Virus record (IMG/VR): IMGVR_UViG_3300017917_001616 | Coordinates: 1-64,000 of that record | From: a virus | DNA: 64,000 bases | Reading direction: 5' to 3' (one strand) | Shown here: positions 29,401 to 36,072 of the stretch, piece after piece | Layout of the letters: each line of letters starts with the position of its first letter | Numbering within the stretch: the first letter of the stretch is position 1 | Made by a program: the position numbers and the translations under genes | The notes under the pieces: generated by a model | What the model saw: only the letters and a program-made list of their open reading frames with translations | Told to the model about the DNA's origin: nothing | The model's database searches: none

Positions 29401-29698
29401 GGAAAGGAACGTGTTTGTAGCTGCCGCATTGTTTCGCAAGGCAGGCGCACACACTAAAACAAACAAAGCGAAACGAAAACGTGAAAAACAAGACTTCACA
29501 GAAAACATTAGGACCGGTGCCCGAGAGGCCGATGGGGACAGACTTTTAATCTGTAGCAGCAATGCCAACGAAGGTTCGAATCCTTCCCGGTTCACCATTA
29601 CTTTGATGATACGTAAAATATGGGTTCGATTCCCGGCACTATACCTCGCAAGGGTGAAGGGCTCCTTTAAGGTAGGATTGAACGTATCTTCTAAGTAA
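29372..29698 (+). CDS. Small basic phage protein running into a tRNA gene
   Basis: GGAAGAAAG precedes the ATG. The first 45 residues are protein-like and very basic (MKRKRQKVPKERNVFVAAAL, FRKAGAHTKTNKAKRKREKQ), a type common in phages. The frame then continues through tRNA-Lys(TTT) and an RNA element to 29698, so the 3' half is probably not selected as protein. Confidence 0.4.
   Translation: MKRKRQKVPKERNVFVAAALFRKAGAHTKTNKAKRKREKQDFTENIRTGAREADGDRLLICSSNANEGSNPSRFTITLMIRKIWVRFPALYLARVKGSFKVGLNVSSK
29510..29597 (+). tRNA. tRNA with Lys anticodon TTT, long variable arm
   Basis: Acceptor GGACCGG/CCGGTTC, A73, CCA; anticodon arm CAGA-CTTTTAA-TCTG. The body, with a GTGCCCGAGAGGCC D-region and long variable arm, looks like a Ser or Leu tRNA rather than Lys. 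Confidence 0.82.
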
Positions 29699-29699
29699 T
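29597..29699 (+). ncRNA. U-U helix RNA element, copy 2
   Basis: ATTACTTTGATGATACGT (29597-29614) pairs with ACGTATCTTCTAAGTAAT (29682-29699) apart from two U-U mismatches. Inside: a T-arm-like GGG-TTCGATT-CCC, CC-TCGCAA-GG and AAGG/CCTT hairpins. It starts on the last base of the tRNA CCA. Confidence 0.72.
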
Positions 29700-29700
29700 G

Positions 29701-29802
29701 ATTATTTTGACGATAACAGAATAGCAGATCCTGGGTAATTAAGTTTGCTTTAGAGTGGGATCAGGGATATGTTGCGAGCCCTGCTGTTATCTTCTAAGTA
29801 AT
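29701..29802 (+). ncRNA. U-U helix RNA element, copy 3
   Basis: ATTATTTTGACGATAACAG pairs with CTGTTATCTTCTAAGTAAT with mismatches at the same two sites (one U-U, one C-U). Inside: GATCC/GGATC and CAGGG/CCCTG hairpins; no T-arm. Confidence 0.72.
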
Positions 29803-29805
29803 GAC

Positions 29806-29907
29806 ATTGTTTTGATGATATATTGATACCGAAGGGCACGACGGTTTGGTTAGTAACCCTGATGCCGGGTGAACGGTTCGAATCCAACAATATATCTTCT
29901 AAGTAAT
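29806..29907 (+). ncRNA. U-U helix RNA element, copy 4
   Basis: ATTGTTTTGATGATATATTG pairs with CAATATATCTTCTAAGTAAT with U-U at the same two sites. Inside: ACCG/CGGT and GGTT/AACC hairpins and a CGGTTCGAATCC segment like a T-arm. It abuts the next tRNA. Confidence 0.72.
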
Positions 29908-29982
29908 GCGCCGGTAGCTCAGAGGCAGAGCAGGGGGCTCTTAATCCCAAGGTCGAGGTTTCGAAATCCTCCCGGCACACCA
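29908..29982 (+). tRNA. tRNA-Lys(CTT)
   Basis: Acceptor GCGCCGG/CCGGCAC with a C-A mismatch, A73, CCA; anticodon loop CTCTTAA. T-arm GAGGT-TTCGAAA-TCCTC. Confidence 0.82.
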
Positions 29983-29990
29983 AAGAATAT

Positions 29991-30068
29991 TGTCCTAGAG
30001 TCGTCCAGGTGACGGCACCTGGCTGTTAACCAGGATGGAGAGAGGTTCGAGTCCTCTTAGGACAGCCA
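29991..30068 (+). tRNA. tRNA-Asn(GTT), second
   Basis: Acceptor TGTCCTA/TAGGACA perfect, G73, CCA; anticodon arm CCTGG-CTGTTAA-CCAGG. Confidence 0.92.
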
Positions 30069-30096
30069 AAATAGAATAGTGAACTCGAGAGGATAA

Positions 30097-30162
30097 AAAC
30101 TAAAACACTGCAAGCTGATCACTTGCTGATTTAAAAAAACAATACTAAATCAGTTTTAGTTT
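30097..30162 (+). ncRNA. Small three-way-junction RNA
   Basis: AAACTAAAAC pairs perfectly with GTTTTAGTTT; inside are hairpins GCAAG/CTTGC and TGATTT/AAATCA. Confidence 0.58.
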
Positions 30163-30169
30163 GACTTTC

Positions 30170-30242
30170 GATGTAGCTTAGTAGGGCGGCCACTAAAACT
30201 CCGGAGAGATGGCTCATTACCATCCAGTGCCCTACGACCAAT
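30170..30242 (+). ncRNA. tRNA-like RNA ending in CCA
   Basis: GTAGGG/CCCTAC, CACT/AGTG and GATGG-CTCATTA-CCATC stems; the 3' end is GACCA. The order of arms does not fit a standard tRNA. Confidence 0.4.
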
Positions 30243-30250
30243 TACTGTGT

Positions 30251-30258
30251 TATAAATA
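30251..30258 (+). promoter_or_regulatory. Late promoter TATAAATA
   Basis: Exact TATAAATA 18 bases before the next start with AAAAGG between. Confidence 0.65.
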
Positions 30259-30276
30259 AAATTAAAAGGTATGTTT

Positions 30277-30816
30277 ATGACACTAAGACACGTTTTTCTA
30301 GACTACGATTTTTCATTATTTCTAGGTGCAAACTATCACATACACGAAGGAAGTTGCATTAAGCATCAAGTGTATGAACTCACTGATATTCACAATGAAT
30401 ACGGCGGCTTTCCTGACTCTTACAGTTTTGAAAATACACGTATTCATCAGCTCTGGTGGAATGAAGAACAAGTTGATTTTGTCGAGTTAGGAAATCAACT
30501 TGGCATGGATGTAGTGACTATAAGCACTATACTGCAGCCGCCGGGAAATGTTATTCCTATACACCGAGATACGTTTTTTCAAATAAAAAACAAATATCCA
30601 GATGACAGTAGAGTTAAGGTCAGGGCTAACATATACTTAGAAGAATGGGCAGTCGGTCACCTTATACAATACAAAGAGAACGGTGAGTGGAAAAATTCTA
30701 CACATTGGAAGGCTGGCGAAGGCTGGTTATGGGATAGCAGTATTTTGCATCTTAGTGCCAATGCAGGAATGAAAAACAAATATACTATGCAAATAAGCGG
30801 CTTCTTACGAGAATGA
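30277..30816 (+). CDS. 2-oxoglutarate/Fe(II) oxygenase-like protein
   Basis: 179 residues from the ATG 8 bases after AAAAGG (an earlier ATG at 30271 touches the site). H96-x-D98 (PIHRDTF) and H158 (ILHLSANAG) fit the iron-binding facial triad of aspartyl/asparaginyl hydroxylase-like dioxygenases. Substrate unknown. Coupled by ATGA overlap to a glycosyltransferase-like gene, suggesting a shared modification pathway. Confidence 0.6.
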   Translation: MTLRHVFLDYDFSLFLGANYHIHEGSCIKHQVYELTDIHNEYGGFPDSYSFENTRIHQLWWNEEQVDFVELGNQLGMDVVTISTILQPPGNVIPIHRDTFFQIKNKYPDDSRVKVRANIYLEEWAVGHLIQYKENGEWKNSTHWKAGEGWLWDSSILHLSANAGMKNKYTMQISGFLRE

Positions 30817-32012
30817 TTTCTAAGGATGTTTTTGTTGTGTTAAGCAACACTGTTGAAAGTTATCATTCTTTTTTATCTGTTAAAAATGAACGTATAAACA
30901 GCATAGAAAATACTTTAGGTTTTTATCCAGGGTTTGACTATAACTTACTTGTAAATTTTAAATTTGCAAAGTTTTTACCCGTCGATTCGTTAAAGTTAGT
31001 ATTAAATTTAACTATGTTACCAAATTACGTTAATATATACCTAGATAGTGAAGTAATCGATTATATAAATCAAACAGACAACGTATATCTTTGGTTATAT
31101 TCGCCGCACGAATCTACATTACGATTTGATTTATTGTTCGACGAATTACAAAAACATAATATAAAATTTGAAAAAGTCATTATATCTAACAGTAGTGATC
31201 GCTATCATCATAAAATAGTAGATGGTGTAAAGTTTACTTGTTTATATAATTGGTGGGAACAATATTATAAGTTTCATTTACAGACCTTTACAGACGTTTC
31301 CTTTGTGACTCCGGAACAAAGATTAGCAACTATTAGCACTGCAAATAAAAAGTTCTTAAACTTAAACCGGAATTTAAAAAACTTCAGAGTTTGGTTCTAT
31401 TACAAAATGATAGAACACGGCGTCGTAGATCAAGGACATGTAAGTTACCATTTGCCTACAATAGCAAATAGTTTTGAAGATTATAATTTGTTTTTAGAAA
31501 AAGAACTATCTAAACTAAACAACAATACATTAAAAAATAAAATTTTACTAACACCTGAAATTTATAAAGTCAAAGAACTTGATGCGTTAAACCATAATAT
31601 GATAATCAATTACCAAAATAGTATTGCAGATTATTATAATGACAGTTTAGTATCTTTTACTTGCGAAAGTTTATTAGAAGAAAACTTTATAACGGAAAAA
31701 ACATTTAAGTCTATAACACATTCGCATCCGTTTATAATGATAGGCAACGATAAGATAACACAACGATTAAGATTAGCGGGCTATAAAACCTTTGAATCAA
31801 TATTTGGGTTAGATCACGTATCTACCTTAGATGCTGCAGATGAATTGTTATATGCAGTAAAGAATACAACGTTAGACAATTTAAAGAAAATTGTTAGAGA
31901 AGAATGTTTTGAAGATGTGACGTATAATTACAATCATTTTTTTAATCGAAAAGTTCATTTCAACGAAATACTCGACGATATTAAAAAAGTGGTTGACTTC
32001 AAGACATCATGA
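30813..32012 (+). CDS. Glycosyltransferase-like protein
   Basis: 399 residues. The C-terminal block SFTCESLLEENFITEKTFKS followed by ITHSHPFIMIG resembles the donor-binding end of GT10 fucosyltransferase and exostosin-like enzymes, where TEK and HPFI are conserved. The N-terminal half is not recognised. Could modify sugars on virion, host envelope or DNA; undecided. The early promoter of the next tRNA group lies inside its 3' end. Confidence 0.5.
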   Translation: MISKDVFVVLSNTVESYHSFLSVKNERINSIENTLGFYPGFDYNLLVNFKFAKFLPVDSLKLVLNLTMLPNYVNIYLDSEVIDYINQTDNVYLWLYSPHESTLRFDLLFDELQKHNIKFEKVIISNSSDRYHHKIVDGVKFTCLYNWWEQYYKFHLQTFTDVSFVTPEQRLATISTANKKFLNLNRNLKNFRVWFYYKMIEHGVVDQGHVSYHLPTIANSFEDYNLFLEKELSKLNNNTLKNKILLTPEIYKVKELDALNHNMIINYQNSIADYYNDSLVSFTCESLLEENFITEKTFKSITHSHPFIMIGNDKITQRLRLAGYKTFESIFGLDHVSTLDAADELLYAVKNTTLDNLKKIVREECFEDVTYNYNHFFNRKVHFNEILDDIKKVVDFKTS

Positions 32013-32021
32013 AAGTATATA
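31993..32021 (+). promoter_or_regulatory. Early promoter for tRNA group
   Basis: TTGACT and TATATA 17 bases apart, spacer TCAAGACATCATGAAAG, straddling the end of the gene before. Confidence 0.68.
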
Positions 32022-32034
32022 TAAATTAACAAAT

Positions 32035-32109
32035 GCCTCTGTAGCTCAGTGGAAGAGCTCTGGTCTTCGAAACCAAGGGTCGGGAGTTCGAATCTCTCTA
32101 GGGGCACCA
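32035..32109 (+). tRNA. tRNA-Arg(TCG)
   Basis: Acceptor GCCTCTG/TAGGGGC, A73, CCA; anticodon loop CTTCGAA. Confidence 0.92.
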
Positions 32110-32114
32110 AATAT

Positions 32115-32190
32115 ACTTCCGTAGCTCAATTGGAAGAGTGCCGCCCTACGAAGGCGATTGTTGGGGGTTCGAGTCCCTCCGGGAGTGCCA
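32115..32190 (+). tRNA. tRNA-Arg(ACG)
   Basis: Acceptor ACTTCCG/CGGGAGT, G73, CCA; anticodon loop CTACGAA; A34 is normally made inosine by host TadA. Confidence 0.92.
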
Positions 32191-32197
32191 ATTTTAT

Positions 32198-32273
32198 AGG
32201 CCGTAACTATGGTGTAGTCGGACAATATGACATGTTGTCGTCGGAGATGGGTTCGATCCCCGCAGGCCTACCA
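32198..32273 (+). tRNA. tRNA-Val(GAC)
   Basis: Acceptor AGGCC/GGCCT with two weak pairs, A73, CCA; anticodon stem ACAAT/GTTGT with loop ATGACAT. Confidence 0.78.
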
Positions 32274-32277
32274 ATTT

Positions 32278-32351
32278 GCTGCTATAGTATAAAGGTATTA
32301 TGCGTCTTTGGTAAGGACGAGACGGAGGATCGTTACCTCCTAGCAGCACCA
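32278..32351 (+). tRNA. tRNA-Thr(GGT), T-loop ATCGTTA
   Basis: Acceptor GCTGCTA/TAGCAGC perfect, A73, CCA; anticodon loop TTGGTAA; T-arm GGAGG-ATCGTTA-CCTCC with A54/T58. Confidence 0.85.
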
Positions 32352-32371
32352 GAAAAAAGATAAAAAAGATG

Positions 32372-32400
32372 TTGACATTTATAACGTCTTACTTTAAATG
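32372..32400 (+). promoter_or_regulatory. Early promoter of large RNA 2
   Basis: TTGACA with TTTAAA or TTAAAT 16-17 bases on; spacer TTTATAACGTCTTAC. Preceded by an A-rich tract as at 19617. Confidence 0.58.
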
Positions 32401-32420
32401 TAACATGTAGACGATGAAGA

Positions 32421-32432
32421 TGCTCTTTGACA
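32421..32432 (+). promoter_or_regulatory. boxA-like antitermination element 3
   Basis: TGCTCTTTGACA, eleven of twelve bases as in the E. coli rRNA boxA (TGCTCTTTAACA), about 25 bases after the promoter and directly before large RNA 2. Confidence 0.68.
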
Positions 32433-32439
32433 AATTAAA

Positions 32440-33395
32440 CAAATGACTTGGTTGTGTGCAGAACACGTAAACCCAAGTTGCGTAAATAACAGAAGCTGGT
32501 GACTATAGCATATTGTTAATGCGCTACATTGAAGGAAAGATGGCGTGGCGACCATCCAGAGCAAAGGCTCTGCAAGCACAAATCAGCTAACATGTGCGTC
32601 AGTTGTAGAGAAACTTGTCGATTCAAGTCAATGGTCGCTTCTGTTTTCACATGCACATGCGGTAGGCGCCGCTTCGAAAAGGTATGAAAGACCTAACGCC
32701 GAAAGGATAGCGAAAGACACTCTGCAGGGTGGCTCGAGTAACTAACATGTGCAGCTGAAAGCAGAAATACCTGGGCGATGACTCGAGTAAAGCAATCTTT
32801 ACCAGAGGTTGTTTGAAAGACGGCGTCAGGCTCGATACTCTAATTGTAGGGGTGCATAACGTCTACTACTACGGGCATCGGGCGGCAAGATAAGGTGCTG
32901 GTAACACTGGACTTGCTGGTGGGTTCAACTTCCCATGCCTTGGTCAAAATAATAGATTGGCCTGAGTTTGATGTTTCTCGAGATAAATCATTCCAGGACG
33001 ACGTCGGCCTGTGTTCCCACCGTGCTTGAGCCGACGATAAAAAAGCAGAGTGAAAATGCTTGAGAGACTGTTCAGTTAACGGTGGGCCGTAATTTAGTTA
33101 CGCTGGGTCTAGCATGGTGCTGTCGAAGAGGTTGATCTCTCCTAGACGAAGTAGAGAAATGAAACGCTCATGTGCTTCATCCCGTTCGAATCGGACGCCC
33201 GGCGCCAATTAACACCCATGTTCGTCTTGCTTAGTTTAGCATGTATGACTTGGGCACCAAATATTCACTATACAGGGGGTCGACATTCTGTGTAGAGAGA
33301 ACACTGCCTAGCCCGTGGGACCTCGGGGTAGCATTAAGGCGAAATACCAGTTCGTGCAGGGGTAAAAGTCCTAACGGGGGGTCCCAGGAAATTTT
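32440..33395 (+). ncRNA. Large ornate structured RNA 2
   Basis: About 950 nt without a credible gene. Hairpins include GATGG/CCATC, CAGAGC-AAAG-GCTCTG, AGGT/ACCT, GTAAAG-CAAT-CTTTAC, GTGCTGGTAACAC and, near the end, GGGACC/GGTCCC. GAAA and similar loops recur. A tRNA-like piece with acceptor GCTGGGT/GCCCGGC and GCCA end lies at 33102-33207. It has the same promoter-boxA leader as large RNA 1 but a different sequence. GOLLD/ROOL-like by style; family unproven. Confidence 0.68.
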
Positions 33396-33409
33396 TAAGG
33401 TAATAGAAG

Positions 33410-33931
33410 ATGAAAGAAGCACGTAAATACCTAGTATTTTTGGATGTTGATGGCGTGTTTACTTCGTCACGTGTTCATTATGGTCACAATGCTAGCTACG
33501 ATATGTGGCACAGGTTTGATCCAGTTGCAGTAGACTTTATGAATAAGATTCATGATCGGTATCCAGTTGAGTTTGTTCTAATGTCAACTTGGAAAAACTA
33601 TATCGATGTAAAAAGTCATATGATCCAGCATTGGGTTCGTGCTGCATTTGGTAATAGCGGTTTCAGGGGGCAACTTGCAACTCCGTGGAAAACAGATCCT
33701 GACGAACTTTGGATCAACAGAAAAAACTTTGACCGAGGCGACGAAGTAAAAGAGTATTTAGATGTATACGGACAGGATGTCAACGATTTCATCTTATTTG
33801 ACGACAATGCTTATAACTTCGATAAAGCACTAGGAGTTAAGCGGCTAGTAAGAACAGATCATGAAAATGGACTGTTATACAAGCATATGCTACATGCCCA
33901 GAGTATCATGGGACAATGGCATGAACGATAG
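33410..33931 (+). CDS. HAD-superfamily phosphatase
   Basis: 173 residues. Motif I FLDVDGVF gives the nucleophile pair D12/D14; STW (near 59) and ILFDDN follow as motifs II and IV. The build resembles the small HAD proteins linked with RNA repair or 5' nucleotide processing. Directly after large RNA 2. Substrate unknown. Confidence 0.7.
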   Translation: MKEARKYLVFLDVDGVFTSSRVHYGHNASYDMWHRFDPVAVDFMNKIHDRYPVEFVLMSTWKNYIDVKSHMIQHWVRAAFGNSGFRGQLATPWKTDPDELWINRKNFDRGDEVKEYLDVYGQDVNDFILFDDNAYNFDKALGVKRLVRTDHENGLLYKHMLHAQSIMGQWHER

Positions 33932-33995
33932 GTAGCTGCAACTACCTTGGCTAGGAGACTATCTTTAACGAACTTTGCAGAGTTGTTGATAGGTA

Positions 33996-34067
33996 GACTG
34001 TTTCGTCTAACGGAGAGGACGCTGCCTAGAGGTGGCAGAGATATAGGTTCGAATCCTGTAGCAGTTT
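33996..34067 (+). tRNA. Degenerate tRNA-like gene, anticodon-loop TAGAGGT
   Basis: Acceptor GACTGTT/AGCAGTT, D-stem GTCT/GGAC, anticodon stem CTGCC/GGCAG, T-arm ATAGG-TTCGAAT-CCTGT. Position 33 is A, the anticodon would be GAG, and no CCA is encoded. It is enclosed by TGGCTAGGAG/CTCTTAGCCA (33952-34079), so it may belong to the long-helix RNA family. Confidence 0.5.
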
Positions 34068-34086
34068 TGCTCTTAGCCAGAAATTA

Positions 34087-34165
34087 GTCCTTGTAACGGA
34101 AATTGGTAAACCTCTTCCGTCGAGAGCGGCAGGATTTGTGGGTTCGAGTCCCACCAAGGACACCA
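34087..34165 (+). tRNA. tRNA-Leu(GAG)-like
   Basis: Acceptor GTCCTTG/CAAGGAC perfect, A73, CCA; anticodon arm CCG-TCGAGAG-CGG with C33. Anticodon GAG is the likely reading. Short variable arm. Confidence 0.72.
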
Positions 34166-34174
34166 ATTAATATC

Positions 34175-34203
34175 TTGACATTATACCAAATGTAATTTAC
34201 AAT
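34175..34203 (+). promoter_or_regulatory. Early promoter
   Basis: TTGACA and TACAAT 17 bases apart, 26 bases before the next gene. Confidence 0.75.
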
Positions 34204-34228
34204 TTAGTAGAAATATGAAAGGTATAGC

Positions 34229-34795
34229 ATGACAAAAGATATTTGGGTTATTAGTGATACGCACTTTAACCACGCAAACATTCTAAAATTTACAGATAGT
34301 AACACAGGCGAATTGATTCGTGGCGCTAAATTTCAGTCAGTGACTGAAATGGACGAATATATGGTAGACCGTTGGAACAGCACAGTAAAGCCCGGGGATA
34401 AGGTTTATCATCTAGGCGATGTTATGTTCGGAGATAAAGAGTATTTCCAAAAGCTATGGCCTAAGCTACACGGACAAAAGCGTCTTATTGTGGGAAACCA
34501 TGACGACATTAAGTATCTATCTAGTGGCGGGTTCTTTGCAAAGGTTCATATGTGGCGTATGATGACTGAGTTTGGCTTGCTGCTAACACATGTTCCTGTT
34601 CATCCTAGCAACTTGCGAGTATACGCTGTAGAAGGCGAATACAACGAGGGTGATGTAGGAACAGTTCAAAAGACGTTTCTTAATGTTCATGGACATATTC
34701 ACCAAAATCCAAGCCCAGAAGGGCCATATCGCAATATGAGCGTAGAGGCCATTGATTATACTCCTGTTAACATCGAAGAACTGAGGATTAAGTAA
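34229..34795 (+). CDS. Metallophosphoesterase 1
   Basis: 188 residues of the calcineurin-like fold: D10-x-H12 (ISDTHF), D64 (HLGDV), GNHDD (N90, H91), H121 (LLTHVP) and GHIHQ near the end, a complete two-metal site. Family members cleave phosphodiesters of nucleotides, RNA or nucleotide signals. First of a five-gene early operon; GAAAGG site before the ATG. Confidence 0.85.
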   Translation: MTKDIWVISDTHFNHANILKFTDSNTGELIRGAKFQSVTEMDEYMVDRWNSTVKPGDKVYHLGDVMFGDKEYFQKLWPKLHGQKRLIVGNHDDIKYLSSGGFFAKVHMWRMMTEFGLLLTHVPVHPSNLRVYAVEGEYNEGDVGTVQKTFLNVHGHIHQNPSPEGPYRNMSVEAIDYTPVNIEELRIK

Positions 34796-34951
34796 ATGCT
34801 AGAAATTATTCTGTGGTATGTGTTGCCTAATGTTGCACTGTTTGGCAGTCTTTATCTACTTGGTAAAGGCATTGAGCGAGCAACATGGTTTTTTATTGAA
34901 AACTATGACGATATTGTCTCTGGTAAACTCACTCTAAAAAAGAATCGTTAA
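34796..34951 (+). CDS. Small membrane protein (51 aa)
   Basis: ATG directly follows the previous stop. N-terminal hydrophobic helix (LEIILWYVLPNVALFGSLYL), then a charged tail. Likely single-pass inner membrane protein. Confidence 0.55.
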   Translation: MLEIILWYVLPNVALFGSLYLLGKGIERATWFFIENYDDIVSGKLTLKKNR

Positions 34952-34953
34952 TA

Positions 34954-35190
34954 ATGCGTTGGAAATCATATCAAGGGCCCAAGTCGGGTGAGAAGCGTGT
35001 AGTAGAATGTTTTGCAATTCTTCCAACAAGACTAGATGATGGTTATACAGTATGGTTAGAAAAATACTATGCTGTAGAAACATGGGATGATGGCACAACT
35101 AGCACTGGGTTCGGTTATTGGAAAACAAATAGCACTTCGTCAGAACATCCACACAAACCTGACACTGGAAGTAATTATCGGAGAACATAA
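34954..35190 (+). CDS. Hypothetical protein (78 aa)
   Basis: Two bases after the previous stop. Beta-rich with many aromatic residues (GYTVWLEKYYAVETWDDG), hydrophilic tail. Function unknown. Confidence 0.6.
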   Translation: MRWKSYQGPKSGEKRVVECFAILPTRLDDGYTVWLEKYYAVETWDDGTTSTGFGYWKTNSTSSEHPHKPDTGSNYRRT

Positions 35191-35840
35191 TGACACTAAC
35201 AAGACTAATCGGCGACATTCACGGAATGGTAAATGATTATAAGGCATACTCCATTGGAGATTTCGCCGGGCCTACTATCCAAATAGGAGACTTTGGCATT
35301 GGCTTTGGTCAGAGCGATTACTGGCATGAAAGCGTTAATGAGTTTCACACTATTGGTGGGCATCGTTTTATTCGTGGCAATCACGATAATCCTGCAACTT
35401 GTAAGACAATGTCTGGATATATCCCAGATGGTCTAGTAGAAAACGATGTGATGTTTATCGGCGGCGCATGGAGTATCGATAACCCAAATGCTCCTCCGGG
35501 GTGGTATCGCAGAACTGCTAATTATGACTGGTGGGACGATGAAGAATGTTCGGATAAACAATTTCGACATTTCCTTGAAATTTATGCTACTGTAAAGCCT
35601 CGAGTTATGATTACACATGACTGTCCTGCTAAAGTTTCTTACCCTATGTTTTGGGGAAGCGGCTTTATCAAAGGACCGGTGTATCCTAACCGCACTAGCG
35701 CATGGTTTGATAAGTTTATCGATGTTCACGAGCCTGAAGAATGGTATTTTGGACATTGGCACAAAACCATGGCACACAAACACGGTCGCACAATGTTTCA
35801 GTGTATTGGCGAACTAGATTATATGGATGTAGAGCTATGA
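35190..35840 (+). CDS. Metallophosphoesterase 2
   Basis: 216 residues, a second calcineurin-like enzyme: GDIHG at 8-12, QIGDFG, RGNHDN, MITHDCP and GHWHK. Coupled to the gene before (TAATG). It differs from metallophosphoesterase 1 in sequence, so they are not a recent duplication. Substrate unknown. Confidence 0.82.
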   Translation: MTLTRLIGDIHGMVNDYKAYSIGDFAGPTIQIGDFGIGFGQSDYWHESVNEFHTIGGHRFIRGNHDNPATCKTMSGYIPDGLVENDVMFIGGAWSIDNPNAPPGWYRRTANYDWWDDEECSDKQFRHFLEIYATVKPRVMITHDCPAKVSYPMFWGSGFIKGPVYPNRTSAWFDKFIDVHEPEEWYFGHWHKTMAHKHGRTMFQCIGELDYMDVEL

Positions 35841-35995
35841 TACATGGCGGTCATTTGCTGTTATTTTGTATCTTGTTTTGGGTGCTTGTGATTTTCTTTA
35901 GTTTTCAGTATATCGGTTGTTCAAATTACTTACTTATGTGGTATCAAATTACAGAATGTGTGTTGACTACAAATCAAACACCATTCTTTAAGTAA
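35837..35995 (+). CDS. Small membrane protein (52 aa)
   Basis: ATGA overlap with the previous gene. Hydrophobic segment at residues 7-24 (LLLFCILFWVLVIFFSF). Last gene of the operon. Confidence 0.55.
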   Translation: MIHGGHLLLFCILFWVLVIFFSFQYIGCSNYLLMWYQITECVLTTNQTPFFK

Positions 35996-36013
35996 AGATT
36001 ACAATATTTTCTA

Positions 36014-36042
36014 TTGACAACCGAGATGTCTTACACTATATT
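36014..36042 (+). promoter_or_regulatory. Early promoter
   Basis: TTGACA and TATATT 17 bases apart, spacer ACCGAGATGTCTTACAC of the conserved type. Confidence 0.78.
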
Positions 36043-36072
36043 ATAAGTGTAGACAGCGAAGAGAGGCACTAG

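Noticed and set aside
29597-29907. Circularly permuted or split tRNA genes in the U-U elements
   Set aside because: T-arm-like pieces are present in some copies, but no matching acceptor, D-arm and anticodon parts could be placed in permuted order, and copy 3 has no T-arm.
14685-34165. CRISPR array in the repeat-rich region
   Set aside because: Repeats are tRNA parts and complementary helix strands; there is no regular direct repeat with spacers.
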